From Limosilactobacillus kribbianus (GTDB lineage Bacteria; Bacillota; Bacilli; Lactobacillales; Lactobacillaceae): a stretch of DNA of 40,109 nucleotides. The notes under the pieces are model-generated. The model was not told where the DNA came from, did not search any database, and saw only the letters and a program-made list of their open reading frames with translations. Every line of letters starts with the position of its first letter. Within the stretch, counting starts at the first letter, position 1. Both the position numbers and the translations under genes were made by a program. Location: assembly GCF_026413145.1 (NCBI RefSeq), contig NZ_JAOVYZ010000012.1, positions 1-40,109 on the forward strand, given 5' to 3'. Shown here in pieces: positions 6,862 through 14,146 of this stretch.

Positions 6862-6889
6862 TTGACTTAGTAATTAAAGTGTATATAAT
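6862..6889 (+). promoter_or_regulatory. Early (cro) promoter
   Basis: TTGACT (6862-6867), 16-base spacer, TATAAT (6884-6889). This near-consensus sigma-A promoter reads into cro and the early operon. Repressor operators should overlap it; the AT-rich repeats around it (AGTAGTAAATAG, TTAGTAATTAAAG) are candidates but no clear dyad is seen. Confidence 0.8.
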
Positions 6890-6898
6890 TATGATTGA

Positions 6899-7151
6899 AA
6901 GTTGTTAAGGAGGTGAATTTATGAAGCGTGAATTACGTGGATTGCGAGTAGGAGCTGGCATGACACAGCAAGAATTGGCTGACAAACTTGGTGTAACTCA
7001 CATTTCTGTTTCACGTTGGGAAACAGGGAAATCCATTCCAAGCCCCAAATATATCAAAGAGATGGCTGATATGTTTGGAGTAGATGGCAAGGATATTTTT
7101 TTTAACTTGATTACTACTAAAGTTGTTAAATAAATGAACTAAAGTTGTAGG
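6899..7151 (+). repeat. AAGTTGTTAA leader motif repeats
   Basis: AAGTTGTTAA occurs at 6899-6908 (directly before the cro Shine-Dalgarno), at 7120-7129 (end of cro) and, as AAGTTGTAGG, at 7142-7151 (directly before the antirepressor Shine-Dalgarno). A fourth copy on the minus strand (6793-6784) lies in the repressor leader. Four copies within 370 bp, three next to an RBS, suggest operators or a shared leader element. Confidence 0.5.
6921..7133 (+). CDS. Cro-like XRE-family regulator
   Basis: 70-residue single-domain helix-turn-helix protein (TQQELADKLGVTHISVSRWETGK), start ATG 6921 with aaggaggtg upstream. It is the first gene of the early operon, divergent from the repressor, which is the classical position of Cro: it should bind the shared operator region and shut down repressor synthesis during lytic growth. 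The C-terminus (FFNLITTKVVK) has no extra domain. Confidence 0.9.
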   Translation: MKRELRGLRVGAGMTQQELADKLGVTHISVSRWETGKSIPSPKYIKEMADMFGVDGKDIFFNLITTKVVK

Positions 7152-7162
7152 GAGGTAATCAA

Positions 7163-7915
7163 ATGCAACCACAGTTATTTAATTTCAACGGACAACCGAC
7201 TTTGGACAGCCGGGAAGTTGCCAAGATGATTGGCAAGAGTCACAAGCACTTGATGCGTGACATTCGCCAGTACATCAACGATATGACCCTCGGTCCAAAT
7301 TTGGACCCAGCCCAATTCTTCATCGAAAGCAACTATAAAGATGCAAATGGCCGATTCCGTCCATGCTACCTGCTGACCAAACAGGGCTGCGAATTCGTGG
7401 GCAACAAGTTAACTGGTAAGAAGGGAACCTTGTTCACCGCTCAGTATGTCAGCTTGTTTAATGACTACGAGGATCGACTTGTTGCACGTCCACAGTACCA
7501 GATTCCACAAAACATGGCAGAAGCATTACAGCTGGCAGCCGATCAAGCCAAGAAACTGATGGAGCAGCAACCGAAAGTCGATTACTACGACACTCAGATG
7601 CACAACCCGGGACTTATGACTGTCACGGAGATTGCTAAGGACTACGGCATGTCAGCCCGGGAATTTAACCAACTGCTTCATAAGTACGGCATTCAGTTCA
7701 AGCAGGGCAAGCACTGGGTCCTTTACCACAAGTATGACGGCAAGGGCTACACGCAGTACGAACCGTTTGCCTACAACGATAACAAGGGTGTCCACAACAA
7801 CTTGAAGTGGACACAACGAGGCCGGAAGTTCATCTACGACACGCTCAAGGAGCACGGAATCTTACCAGTGCTTGAGCAACCAGAATTACTGCCGGAAACA
7901 GGAACAATTAACTAA
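7163..7915 (+). CDS. Phage antirepressor, Rha plus KilAC domains
   Basis: 250 residues in two parts. Residues 1-110 match the Rha/pRha type (DSREVAKMIGKSHKHLMRDIRQY, then the FRPCYLLTKQGCEFV block and FTAQYVSLFNDYE). After a linker, residues 150-240 match the KilAC/ANT antirepressor domain (MTVTEIAKDYGMSAREFNQLL, then RGRKFIYDTLKEHGI). Such proteins are DNA-binding or repressor-binding factors that push the phage to lytic growth. The start ATG 7163 follows gggaggtaa. It is the second gene of the early operon, after cro. Both domains look complete. Confidence 0.9.
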   Translation: MQPQLFNFNGQPTLDSREVAKMIGKSHKHLMRDIRQYINDMTLGPNLDPAQFFIESNYKDANGRFRPCYLLTKQGCEFVGNKLTGKKGTLFTAQYVSLFNDYEDRLVARPQYQIPQNMAEALQLAADQAKKLMEQQPKVDYYDTQMHNPGLMTVTEIAKDYGMSAREFNQLLHKYGIQFKQGKHWVLYHKYDGKGYTQYEPFAYNDNKGVHNNLKWTQRGRKFIYDTLKEHGILPVLEQPELLPETGTIN

Positions 7916-7926
7916 GGAGGCACAAC

Positions 7927-8049
7927 ATGCAAGTCATTAATCGTGACAAGCACGGGAACGTTATCCCAGATTTGTCAAAAGTAGTTATCCCAAAGAAGAC
8001 CAGCGACTTGATTGTCCGGCTTCTTTATGAAGCGGAGGAGGCCAGTTGA
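7927..8049 (+). CDS. Small early protein, unknown
   Basis: 40-residue ORF starting at ATG 7927 with aaggaggc seven bases upstream and ending at TGA 8047-8049, which overlaps the next ATG. The polar sequence (MQVINRDKHGNVIPDLSKVV) has no recognised motif. Support comes from the strong ribosome-binding site, the tight packing in the operon and translational coupling to the following gene. Confidence 0.65.
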   Translation: MQVINRDKHGNVIPDLSKVVIPKKTSDLIVRLLYEAEEAS

Positions 8050-8204
8050 TGTTCACGTTTATGGTTTGCCTGCCTTGGCTGATCATCATTGCAGTCTTTT
8101 TGGTGGGTGTAATTGTCAACCTTATCAACGGCGATCATCTACTACGCCGTAATGAGGACGCTTACGAATCAAAGCATGGAAAGGAGGCTAACAACAATGA
8201 GTAA
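8049..8204 (+). CDS. Small single-span membrane protein
   Basis: 51-residue protein starting at the ATG that overlaps the previous stop (TGATG). One strong transmembrane helix (residues 5-27, VCLPWLIIIAVFLVGVIV) followed by a polar tail. It overlaps the next gene by eight bases. Unknown function; one of two consecutive tiny membrane proteins in the early operon. Confidence 0.65.
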   Translation: MFTFMVCLPWLIIIAVFLVGVIVNLINGDHLLRRNEDAYESKHGKEANNNE

Positions 8205-8370
8205 GGCAATTTCATTCTTCGCCGGCGCATGGACGTGTTACTGCGCCATGATCGGCTCGTATGGGGGCGCTATCGTATTGCTCCTTGCGTTCGTACTGAT
8301 TGGCTTTGACCCGCTTAACCCAAACAAAAAAGACGCCAGCACTGGAGATGCTGACGCCAAACGTAACTAA
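8197..8370 (+). CDS. Small membrane protein
   Basis: 57-residue protein. The start at ATG 8197 is preceded by aaggagg (8180-8186); a longer in-frame extension to 8113 lacks an RBS and would cover the preceding gene. One long hydrophobic region (about residues 5-37, WTCYCAMIGSYGGAIVLLLAF) and a charged tail rich in Asp, Lys and Asn. Function unknown. With its upstream neighbour it may form a pair of membrane proteins made early in infection. Confidence 0.65.
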   Translation: MSKAISFFAGAWTCYCAMIGSYGGAIVLLLAFVLIGFDPLNPNKKDASTGDADAKRN

Positions 8371-8401
8371 CTTATGAATATAGAATTCGAGGTAATTATA
8401 A

Positions 8402-8572
8402 ATGAAAAACAAAATAACCGCAACTAAGCAACAGCAATATCTGTTTAACCTAACTGAAGTTGACAAGAATAGAATCGCCAGCAAGCCGTGTGACAATGCT
8501 GACCTGTCCCTGTACTACGAGACACTTGATGATCATGAGCAAGTCTACCAGGAAGAAATGGGGTGGGCTTAA
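8402..8572 (+). CDS. Small early protein, unknown
   Basis: 56-residue polar, acidic protein from ATG 8402 (gaggta upstream) to TAA 8570-8572, overlapping the next start as TAATG. The sequence (for example DNADLSLYYETLDDHEQVYQ) has no recognised domain. The tight overlap with the following ORF supports that it is translated. Confidence 0.65.
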   Translation: MKNKITATKQQQYLFNLTEVDKNRIASKPCDNADLSLYYETLDDHEQVYQEEMGWA

Positions 8573-8811
8573 TGGATCAGGACAGCAAGGCAGCTATTTT
8601 CCAAAGCTCAATTGAGCAGCTTCTTGGAGTAAAGCTAGAAGCCTTTGCCTTCGTTGGAAAACTGCAAAACGACGATGAAGGCCGAGAGATTATGAGTGGA
8701 CGAGGATCGCTGGAAGATCAAGCCCGGCTGTTTGCTGATCTGTTTACTACTAAGCCAGAACTTGGCATGGCTGTAATGGAGCAGTTAAGACACGACATAG
8801 AGGAGGCTTAA
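8572..8811 (+). CDS. Small early protein, unknown
   Basis: 79-residue, acidic, helical protein starting at the ATG of the TAATG overlap at 8572 (an in-frame ATG at 8563 lies inside the previous gene). No domain recognised. It stands directly before the Gam-like gene (two bases apart) and probably belongs to the same recombination module. Confidence 0.7.
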   Translation: MDQDSKAAIFQSSIEQLLGVKLEAFAFVGKLQNDDEGREIMSGRGSLEDQARLFADLFTTKPELGMAVMEQLRHDIEEA

Positions 8812-8813
8812 TC

Positions 8814-9389
8814 ATGGACCAATTAAAACTTTCATTAGATCAAGCAATGCAACCAGCTAGTGATGATCGCTTTACGATCACTGATGACTCCGGTGTTGTC
8901 TGGGCACTACGCAAGTTGGCCGAGATTGACTCGGAGCATGACAACGACCAGGCAATGGTGGACGAAGCTATCAAGCCTGAGCAGCAGAAGATTGACCAGG
9001 CCAAACAATGGCTCGCTGACCGGGACCGGAAGCGCGAGGAATCACGTCAATACTTTATATCGCTGATCCGTGAGTATACCGATCCTAAACAAGCCAAGAA
9101 GGCAACGTACAAGCTCAAAACGCCGCTTGGGAATGTCTCATACGTCAAGAAGCAACCGAAGTTCAAGTATGACGAGAAGGAGCTCCAGAAGCTCTACCCG
9201 AAGTATACGACTGCCAAAACTACCTTTGGCTTTGGCTGGTCCGACTTCAAGAAGGACATGAAGCTGGCAAAGCTACCAGTCAAGAACGGCAAGCTAATTG
9301 ATCCGGAAACTGGAGAGATTATCCAGGGAGTAGAAGTCGAAAAGCCAGCACGGCGTGAGTTCTCTATCGAGCCGAATAAGGAGGGGTAA
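8814..9389 (+). CDS. Gam-like host-nuclease inhibitor
   Basis: 191 residues resembling the Mu Gam-type proteins of Firmicute phages: a long N-terminal helical coiled coil (about 30-85, rich in Glu, Gln and Lys) followed by the stretch TYKLKTPLGNVSYVKKQPKF and a W-x-x-FKKDM segment near 145. Gam proteins bind double-strand DNA ends and protect them from RecBCD/AddAB-type nucleases. It is followed by ERF and SSB, forming a DNA end-protection/annealing cassette. RBS gaggagg before ATG 8814. Gam membership is from the visible pattern and from context. Confidence 0.8.
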   Translation: MDQLKLSLDQAMQPASDDRFTITDDSGVVWALRKLAEIDSEHDNDQAMVDEAIKPEQQKIDQAKQWLADRDRKREESRQYFISLIREYTDPKQAKKATYKLKTPLGNVSYVKKQPKFKYDEKELQKLYPKYTTAKTTFGFGWSDFKKDMKLAKLPVKNGKLIDPETGEIIQGVEVEKPARREFSIEPNKEG

Positions 9390-9391
9390 TT

Positions 9392-10048
9392 GTGACCTTA
9401 CTAGAAATCCAAGTTGAGTTAAAGGCACCTAAGTCCCAGTACAACAAATTCGGAGGATATAAGTATCGGAGTACAGAGGATATCCTGCAGGCCGTTAAGC
9501 CATTGCTAAAGAAGTATGGTGATAGCCTGGATCTGTCTGATGAGCCTGTTCTCGTTGGTGACTGGCACTACATCAAGGCAACCGCTGCCTTCAAGGATAA
9601 AGACGGCAACAATACTGTGGTGACTGGGTATGCCCGTGAAGCGGCTAACAAGAAGGGTATGGACGATAGCCAGATCACCGGGACAGCGTCAAGCTACGCC
9701 CGCAAATACGCCCTGAATGGCCTATTCCTGATTGACGATACCAAGGACGCGGACACTGATGAATATCACCAGCAACAGCAACCGCGTCCACACCGAACGT
9801 CAAATAAGCGCCCAGCGCCCAAGAAGCAGATGACTCAGCTACAGAAGGACCAAGCTGAGTACAAGCGGCTCAGGCAGAAGATCATGCAGGTGACTGATGT
9901 AAAGATGACTCTAGGCGAGGCAAACAAACAGATTGCTCAACGAGCAGGCATCCAAAGCAACGATAGCGATGAAGTGAAAGGCCAGAAGATGGTCAAGGCA
10001 GCTAGAGAGATTCTAAGTAACTACCAAGGAGGCAACAAAAATGATTAG
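9392..10048 (+). CDS. erf: ERF-family single-strand annealing recombinase
   Basis: 218 residues with a GTG start at 9392 after aaggagggg. The N-terminal 125 residues carry the ERF signature: KFGGYKYRSTEDILQAVKPLL and the GTASSYARKYALNGLFLIDD block. The C-terminal third is a Gln/Lys/Arg-rich spacer and a helical tail. ERF proteins form rings that anneal complementary single strands, used for genome circularisation and recombination. The gene overlaps ssb by eight bases, in keeping with joint function on ssDNA. Confidence 0.92.
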   Translation: MTLLEIQVELKAPKSQYNKFGGYKYRSTEDILQAVKPLLKKYGDSLDLSDEPVLVGDWHYIKATAAFKDKDGNNTVVTGYAREAANKKGMDDSQITGTASSYARKYALNGLFLIDDTKDADTDEYHQQQQPRPHRTSNKRPAPKKQMTQLQKDQAEYKRLRQKIMQVTDVKMTLGEANKQIAQRAGIQSNDSDEVKGQKMVKAAREILSNYQGGNKND

Positions 10049-10421
10049 TGCAACTATTATCGGGCGGTTGACCCGTGACCCAGAACAACGTCAAGCAGGC
10101 CAGTACAATGTCACCAACTTTACGGTGGCATCAGACAGCACCCGGAAGAACAAACAAGGCGAGTATGACACCACTTTTGTCCGTTGCGCCGTGTTCGGAC
10201 GGCAGGGCGATGTGATCGCTCAGCAGTTCCGGAAGGGCCGTCCAATCATCGTGAGCGGCGAGTTGTCCACCAACGAATGGCAAGACCAGCAGGGCAACCA
10301 GCGGCAGTCATTCGAGATGAGCGTACAGAACTTCTCCTTTATGCCACGTGACTACTCACAAGAACAGGCACAGCAGGAACAAAAAGTACCAGAGGTAACC
10401 GATGACGATATGCCGTTCTAA
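10041..10421 (+). CDS. ssb: Single-stranded DNA-binding protein
   Basis: 126 residues: one OB fold (1-105; MISATIIGRLTRDPEQR, VRCAVFGRQGDVIAQQF, GRPIIVSGEL) and a short linker ending in the acidic tip DDDMPF. The tip is the canonical SSB C-terminus that recruits repair and replication partners. Start ATG 10041 overlaps erf and is preceded by aaggaggc. It coats ssDNA during phage replication and delivers it to ERF. Confidence 0.96.
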   Translation: MISATIIGRLTRDPEQRQAGQYNVTNFTVASDSTRKNKQGEYDTTFVRCAVFGRQGDVIAQQFRKGRPIIVSGELSTNEWQDQQGNQRQSFEMSVQNFSFMPRDYSQEQAQQEQKVPEVTDDDMPF

Positions 10422-10433
10422 GGAGGTAGCTGA

Positions 10434-11279
10434 ATGGCACGACTGATTAAGAAAACTAATAAAAACTACACCAACGTCAGTAACGTGCTTACTCGTGATA
10501 AGCGATTGAGCTGGAAGGCGCGAGGAATATTCCTCTACATGTGGAGCCAAGCTGATAATTGGCAATTCTACGTTAAAGAAATTGCTACACACGCGACCGA
10601 TGGTGAACGATCACTAACCAGTGGCTTAAAAGAGCTTGAAAAGTATGGGTACCTAGTTAGAAAACACCGAATTGCTAAGCACGGTGGCTTTGACGGTATG
10701 GATTGGATATTAACTGATGATCCGGAAATAAGTGATGAGCATAACCCACAAAACGACATTGATGCTAAAAAAGCAGAAAATGACGGTAAAAAGGTGCAAA
10801 ACGTATCAGATACAAAACGTACCGGATACAAAACGCATCAGATACAAAATGGCGGACTAAGTAATAACAATAGTAAGCATTATCAAGAACAAGAATTAAC
10901 AACAGCAAGTAATAATAGTCAGGCACGGCCTGACGACACCACCTCTATCCGCAAACAGATCATTGCTTATCTGAATTCAAAGTTGGGTACTAGCTACAAA
11001 CCTAACGCCTCTAAAAACAAGCAAGTTATCAATGCCCGGTTACACGAAGGGTACACATTAGATGACTTCAAGAAGGTTATCGACAACAAGGCTAGCGACT
11101 GGGGTAACGACCAGAAGATGTCCAAGTATCTGCGGCCGGAAACTCTATTCGGCACAAAAATGGAAGGTTACGTCAACGAAAAGGTTAAGACAGCTAAGCC
11201 TTCGTTTGATGAAGATGCGTTCTTCAATGACAACTCGAATCCAATTCCAGACGTTAACAAAGATGATCTGCCATTCTAG
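10434..11279 (+). CDS. Replication initiator with winged helix and conserved phage C-terminal domain
   Basis: 281 residues. N-terminal part (1-95) is a replication-protein winged helix (LSWKARGIFLYMWSQADNW, ATHATDGERSLTSGLKELEKYGYL). A spacer (100-160) is encoded by the DNA that carries the iterons. Residues 165-250 form the conserved C-terminal phage replication domain (the TIGR02220/DnaD-associated type): IIAYLNSKLGTSYK and SKYLRPETLFG. It should bind the origin and, with the DnaC-like protein next door, load the host helicase. Oddity: the protein ends in NKDDLPF, very like the SSB tip. Start ATG 10434 with aaggagg. Confidence 0.9.
   Translation: MARLIKKTNKNYTNVSNVLTRDKRLSWKARGIFLYMWSQADNWQFYVKEIATHATDGERSLTSGLKELEKYGYLVRKHRIAKHGGFDGMDWILTDDPEISDEHNPQNDIDAKKAENDGKKVQNVSDTKRTGYKTHQIQNGGLSNNNSKHYQEQELTTASNNSQARPDDTTSIRKQIIAYLNSKLGTSYKPNASKNKQVINARLHEGYTLDDFKKVIDNKASDWGNDQKMSKYLRPETLFGTKMEGYVNEKVKTAKPSFDEDAFFNDNSNPIPDVNKDDLPF
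10793..10920 (+). other. Probable phage replication origin (16-bp iterons plus AT-rich stretch)
   Basis: Four directly adjacent 16-bp units inside the initiator gene: GGTGCAAAACGTATCA (10793), GATACAAAACGTACCG (10809), GATACAAAACGCATCA (10825), GATACAAAATGGCGGA (10841). The period is not a multiple of three, so the same DNA word is read in three frames and its conservation cannot be due to the protein. Another ACAAAACG (10748-10755) lies in phase, 48 bp before the first. A 60-bp AT-rich stretch (10857-10918) follows, suited to unwinding. The layout matches origins inside initiator genes, such as lambda O. Confidence 0.75.
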
Positions 11280-11290
11280 GGGGTGAGCAT

Positions 11291-12094
11291 ATGGCAACAA
11301 CAATGGCTCTAAATGCCATCCAGAAGATTGCGGCTAAGAAGATCTTTCAGCTGACCGGCAAAAATATGAGCGACCCTCGTGAATACAACGCTGTTAAACG
11401 CCACGTAATCGCCCGTAACAACCGTTTGGTAGCTGGATGGGGAAAACAGCATGACCTGTTTCAAAACGCTGAATACATCAACGGGAGCCTCTACAGTGGC
11501 GGTCAACGGTTGGACTTCTCCTTTAAGGATTGGAACACAGCTATGCAACCGCAGAACGTCCAGGGTGCTAAGAACGTCGGGAACAAGTGCTACGTGCTGG
11601 CTAAGCAGATGGTCAACACACCGATGAAGATATTGATGACAGGTGCTCCAGGAACGGGTAAGACGTCACTGGCAATGGCTATCCTTAACTTCATGGCAAG
11701 CGAGGGTTTCTCAGTGATGACAGTATCCACTATGGAACTGGCTCACTTAATGGAGAACCGCTTCGAAGCTACTGATGTGAAAGACCGGCTTTACTACCTG
11801 GAGAAGCTGATGAAGACAGCTGACGTACTGCTCTTAGATGATTTGGGAACGGAAGGCGGCATGAAGAAAGATGCTAAGCCAGTTCGCAAGGATATGCAGG
11901 AGCTGCTGTTCCGGGTAGCCAACGCACGGCTGGACCTTAAAAGGAATGAGCCAGTTCACTCCACAATTGTGACTACCAACTGCGAGACGAAGGAACTAGC
12001 TCAGATGTACAACGAAAAAATCATTAGTCGAATAGTCCCACATAACCGACAACAGATTGTCGATTTTAGCGGATTGCAGGACGTAAGAAAGTAG
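11291..12094 (+). CDS. DnaC-like AAA+ helicase loader
   Basis: 267 residues, DnaC/IstB-type AAA+ ATPase. Walker A GAPGTGKT at 118-125, Walker B VLLLDDLGTEGG around 179-190, and a sensor-like STIVTTNCETKEL block near 225. N-terminal about 100 residues would contact helicase. Together with the initiator directly upstream it should load the host replicative helicase at the phage origin. Start ATG 11291 after gggggtgag. Full length for the family. Confidence 0.9.
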   Translation: MATTMALNAIQKIAAKKIFQLTGKNMSDPREYNAVKRHVIARNNRLVAGWGKQHDLFQNAEYINGSLYSGGQRLDFSFKDWNTAMQPQNVQGAKNVGNKCYVLAKQMVNTPMKILMTGAPGTGKTSLAMAILNFMASEGFSVMTVSTMELAHLMENRFEATDVKDRLYYLEKLMKTADVLLLDDLGTEGGMKKDAKPVRKDMQELLFRVANARLDLKRNEPVHSTIVTTNCETKELAQMYNEKIISRIVPHNRQQIVDFSGLQDVRK

Positions 12095-12100
12095 GAAGAC

Positions 12101-12475
12101 ATGATTAAACAAGTAAAAATTCCCGACGATATGCAATGGGCCAATATTGTCGATGAAATTGAGACAACCGTTGAGGATACGGGCATGATTATTTGGGTCG
12201 GTTCAGCAGACGGCCGCTACGCAATGCCCTGGGGGCAGTTTAAGGCGATGTTCCATGACACCGAATACCGTGTGCAGGGCGGCTACTGTGCCCTGGCCAG
12301 TGATCTGGTGGTCGCTATGGACGATGGCAGCTGGTATGAGCAGGCCGACAACGGCTACTTTTACCACCGGTGGCCACCGCAGCTTCAACCGGGATTCAGA
12401 CCATTTGAAAAGGCAACGGGTCAAGAATCTGGCAGTCTGGAGGAATTAAACACTGATGATAAAGCTGACGTTTGA
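12101..12475 (+). CDS. Phage protein of unknown function
   Basis: 124-residue soluble, acidic, aromatic-rich protein (WVGSADGRYAMPWGQF; GSWYEQADNGYFYHRWPP). I recognise no family. It starts at ATG 12101 a few bases after the helicase loader with gaaga as a modest RBS, and its end overlaps the RusA gene by 20 bases, so it belongs to the replication/recombination operon. Confidence 0.75.
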   Translation: MIKQVKIPDDMQWANIVDEIETTVEDTGMIIWVGSADGRYAMPWGQFKAMFHDTEYRVQGGYCALASDLVVAMDDGSWYEQADNGYFYHRWPPQLQPGFRPFEKATGQESGSLEELNTDDKADV

Positions 12476-12869
12476 CTTCCCACCAGTCGCACAGGCACGG
12501 CCACGTGCAACCCGTTTTGGTCGCGGCATTCGTTTGTACGACCTGAAGCAGGTACATGCCTACAAGGCTCAGCTGGCTGAGAGTGCCCGGTTCATGTATC
12601 ACGGTAAGCCACTGTCTGGTCCACTGATAGTAACGATCAAGTTCTACCGAGCTGTCCAGCAGAGCGAGACAAAAAAACGGCACCGTCTAAAGGCTCAGGG
12701 CACCATCAGGCCGACGAAGAAACCCGACTTGGACAACTATATAAAATCCACGTTAGATGGCTTGAACGGCGTCCTGTGGGTCGATGATAACGAGATTGTT
12801 GGGCTACACACGGGGAAGTATTACTCGGATCACCCGAGGATTGAAATTGAAGTGGAGGAATTGAAATGA
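12456..12869 (+). CDS. rusA: RusA-family Holliday junction resolvase
   Basis: 137-residue endonuclease of the RusA type, cutting four-way junctions formed in recombination. Hallmarks: PPVAQARPRATRFG at 9-22, the acidic motif KPDLDNYIKSTLDGLNG (about 88-104) and WVDDNEIVGLHTGKYYSD, giving the conserved aspartates that bind magnesium. Start ATG 12456; ggagg lies 14 bases upstream. Overlaps its neighbours on both sides (ATGA with the zinc-ribbon gene). It fits with the ERF/SSB/Gam genes upstream and may resolve concatemers before packaging. Confidence 0.93.
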   Translation: MIKLTFDFPPVAQARPRATRFGRGIRLYDLKQVHAYKAQLAESARFMYHGKPLSGPLIVTIKFYRAVQQSETKKRHRLKAQGTIRPTKKPDLDNYIKSTLDGLNGVLWVDDNEIVGLHTGKYYSDHPRIEIEVEELK

Positions 12870-13201
12870 CACTAGATTATGAAGACCATTACTGCAAGAT
12901 GTGTGGAAAGTATGACAAATCAGCCTGGGTAAATGGCGGATATTGCTATGATTGCTTCAAACTTCACAACTTAGAGAAAATTAGAGAAAGCATTGAAGAA
13001 GGGGAACCGGATACTTTTAGCAGTGATTATGTAGTCTGTCCCTATTGTGGAAATGCGATGAGCAATGAGGCTTTAATCGACTACCCCGAATTATATGAAG
13101 ATGGCGAGCATGAACTTCTATGCGACGAATGCGGAAAAACATTCGAAGTCGACACAATGGTTAGTTATAACTGGGAAACACACAAAATGGAGGACGACTA
13201 A
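12866..13201 (+). CDS. Double zinc-ribbon phage protein
   Basis: 111 residues with two Cys4 knuckle pairs: CKMCGKYD with CYDCF (residues about 10-33) and CPYCGN with CDECGK (about 52-93). Each set could hold one zinc. Such small zinc-ribbon proteins are common in phage replication regions, and their partners are usually unknown. It starts at the ATGA overlap with rusA and ends on the TAATG overlap with the next gene. Confidence 0.8.
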   Translation: MTLDYEDHYCKMCGKYDKSAWVNGGYCYDCFKLHNLEKIRESIEEGEPDTFSSDYVVCPYCGNAMSNEALIDYPELYEDGEHELLCDECGKTFEVDTMVSYNWETHKMEDD

Positions 13202-13407
13202 TGCTTGCTAAGTTTAACGGGCTGAAAAGCCCAACGTTTGATGACTATATTAGTGACCTGGCTGTCATGTTCGATATGTACCCAACCAAGGGCGATCGGC
13301 AATTGCATGAGGTACGTAAGGCGATGGCACCGATTGATGATTTGGAAGCGGTGGCTGATAAGCTGCCGGAATTGCCAAGAGAAAAGAGGAACAATAATGA
13401 GAACTAA
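13201..13407 (+). CDS. Small phage protein, unknown
   Basis: 68-residue soluble protein starting at the TAATG overlap (13201) and ending 11 bases inside the next gene. Its sequence (PTFDDYISDLAVMFDMYP; DDLEAVADKLPELPREK) looks like a compact helical protein; no family recognised. The chain of overlapping starts and stops on both sides makes it very likely to be translated. Confidence 0.7.
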   Translation: MLAKFNGLKSPTFDDYISDLAVMFDMYPTKGDRQLHEVRKAMAPIDDLEAVADKLPELPREKRNNNEN

Positions 13408-14125
13408 ATTACTTATATTACCAGTGATTATGATGATGGGCTTAGCGGTATCAGCGCCGGTTAGTGCTGACACTACTGATCCAACACGTGTGGAAATTGT
13501 TACACAAGGGGACCAGAAGATTCAGTCGCTTTGGAACCAGTACCAGCAAGCCTTACAGGAGCGTGAAGACGCCTGGGAGCAAGGGCAAGGCAATCGGCTT
13601 ACGCCAGCTTACATTACTGCTGACGCTAAGGCTGGTGTCATCTATCAAGAATGGCTAAGAGCACAGACACAGCTAGGCGACGATCTGCACAACTATGACG
13701 TTGACCAGTGGCAGAAAGAGGAAGACCAGCAACAAGTCGACCAGATCAGTCAGCAACAGCAACCACAACAGGACCAGCAGGCAACGGCCACTCAGGCAAG
13801 CCAGACCAGCTCAGAACAGCCACAAACGGAAGCAACGAAGACTGATCAACCACAGACGAAGGCTTCTGCTGTCCAGTTTAGCCAACCAGCGAATGTTGAA
13901 GCTAAGAGCACCACTCACAATCCACAGCAGGCCACGACAAGCCGAGCAAGTGCTAAGCCAGCCAATTTATCATCACAAGTTAAAAAGCCCGCACAAAGCA
14001 ATACGGTACAAAATGATCAACAGACAAAATTGCCCCAAACTGGGAACGGTAATCTGCTAACAGTCGTAGGAACATTGCTATTTGCGTTTTTGGGCGTCCT
14101 GATCGGTGTGTGGAAATGTTTTTGA
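13397..14125 (+). CDS. LPxTG cell-wall-anchored surface protein
   Basis: 242 residues. Start at ATG 13397 gives a signal peptide (MRTKLLILPVIMMMGLAVSA, cleavage about PVSA/DTT at 25). Residues 27-115 form a helical polar domain (QYQQALQEREDAWEQGQG). Residues 115-205 are a Gln/Thr/Ser-rich wall-spanning spacer. At the end are LPQTG, a hydrophobic span (LLTVVGTLLFAFLGVLIGVW) and a short basic tail (KCF): a sortase substrate. It is predicted to be covalently fixed to host peptidoglycan by the host sortase. It lies within the early operon between small replication-associated genes, an unusual place for a surface protein. RBS is weak (agaggaac). Confidence 0.87.
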   Translation: MRTKLLILPVIMMMGLAVSAPVSADTTDPTRVEIVTQGDQKIQSLWNQYQQALQEREDAWEQGQGNRLTPAYITADAKAGVIYQEWLRAQTQLGDDLHNYDVDQWQKEEDQQQVDQISQQQQPQQDQQATATQASQTSSEQPQTEATKTDQPQTKASAVQFSQPANVEAKSTTHNPQQATTSRASAKPANLSSQVKKPAQSNTVQNDQQTKLPQTGNGNLLTVVGTLLFAFLGVLIGVWKCF

Positions 14126-14146
14126 TGCTAGAAGAGGAGGGAAAAG

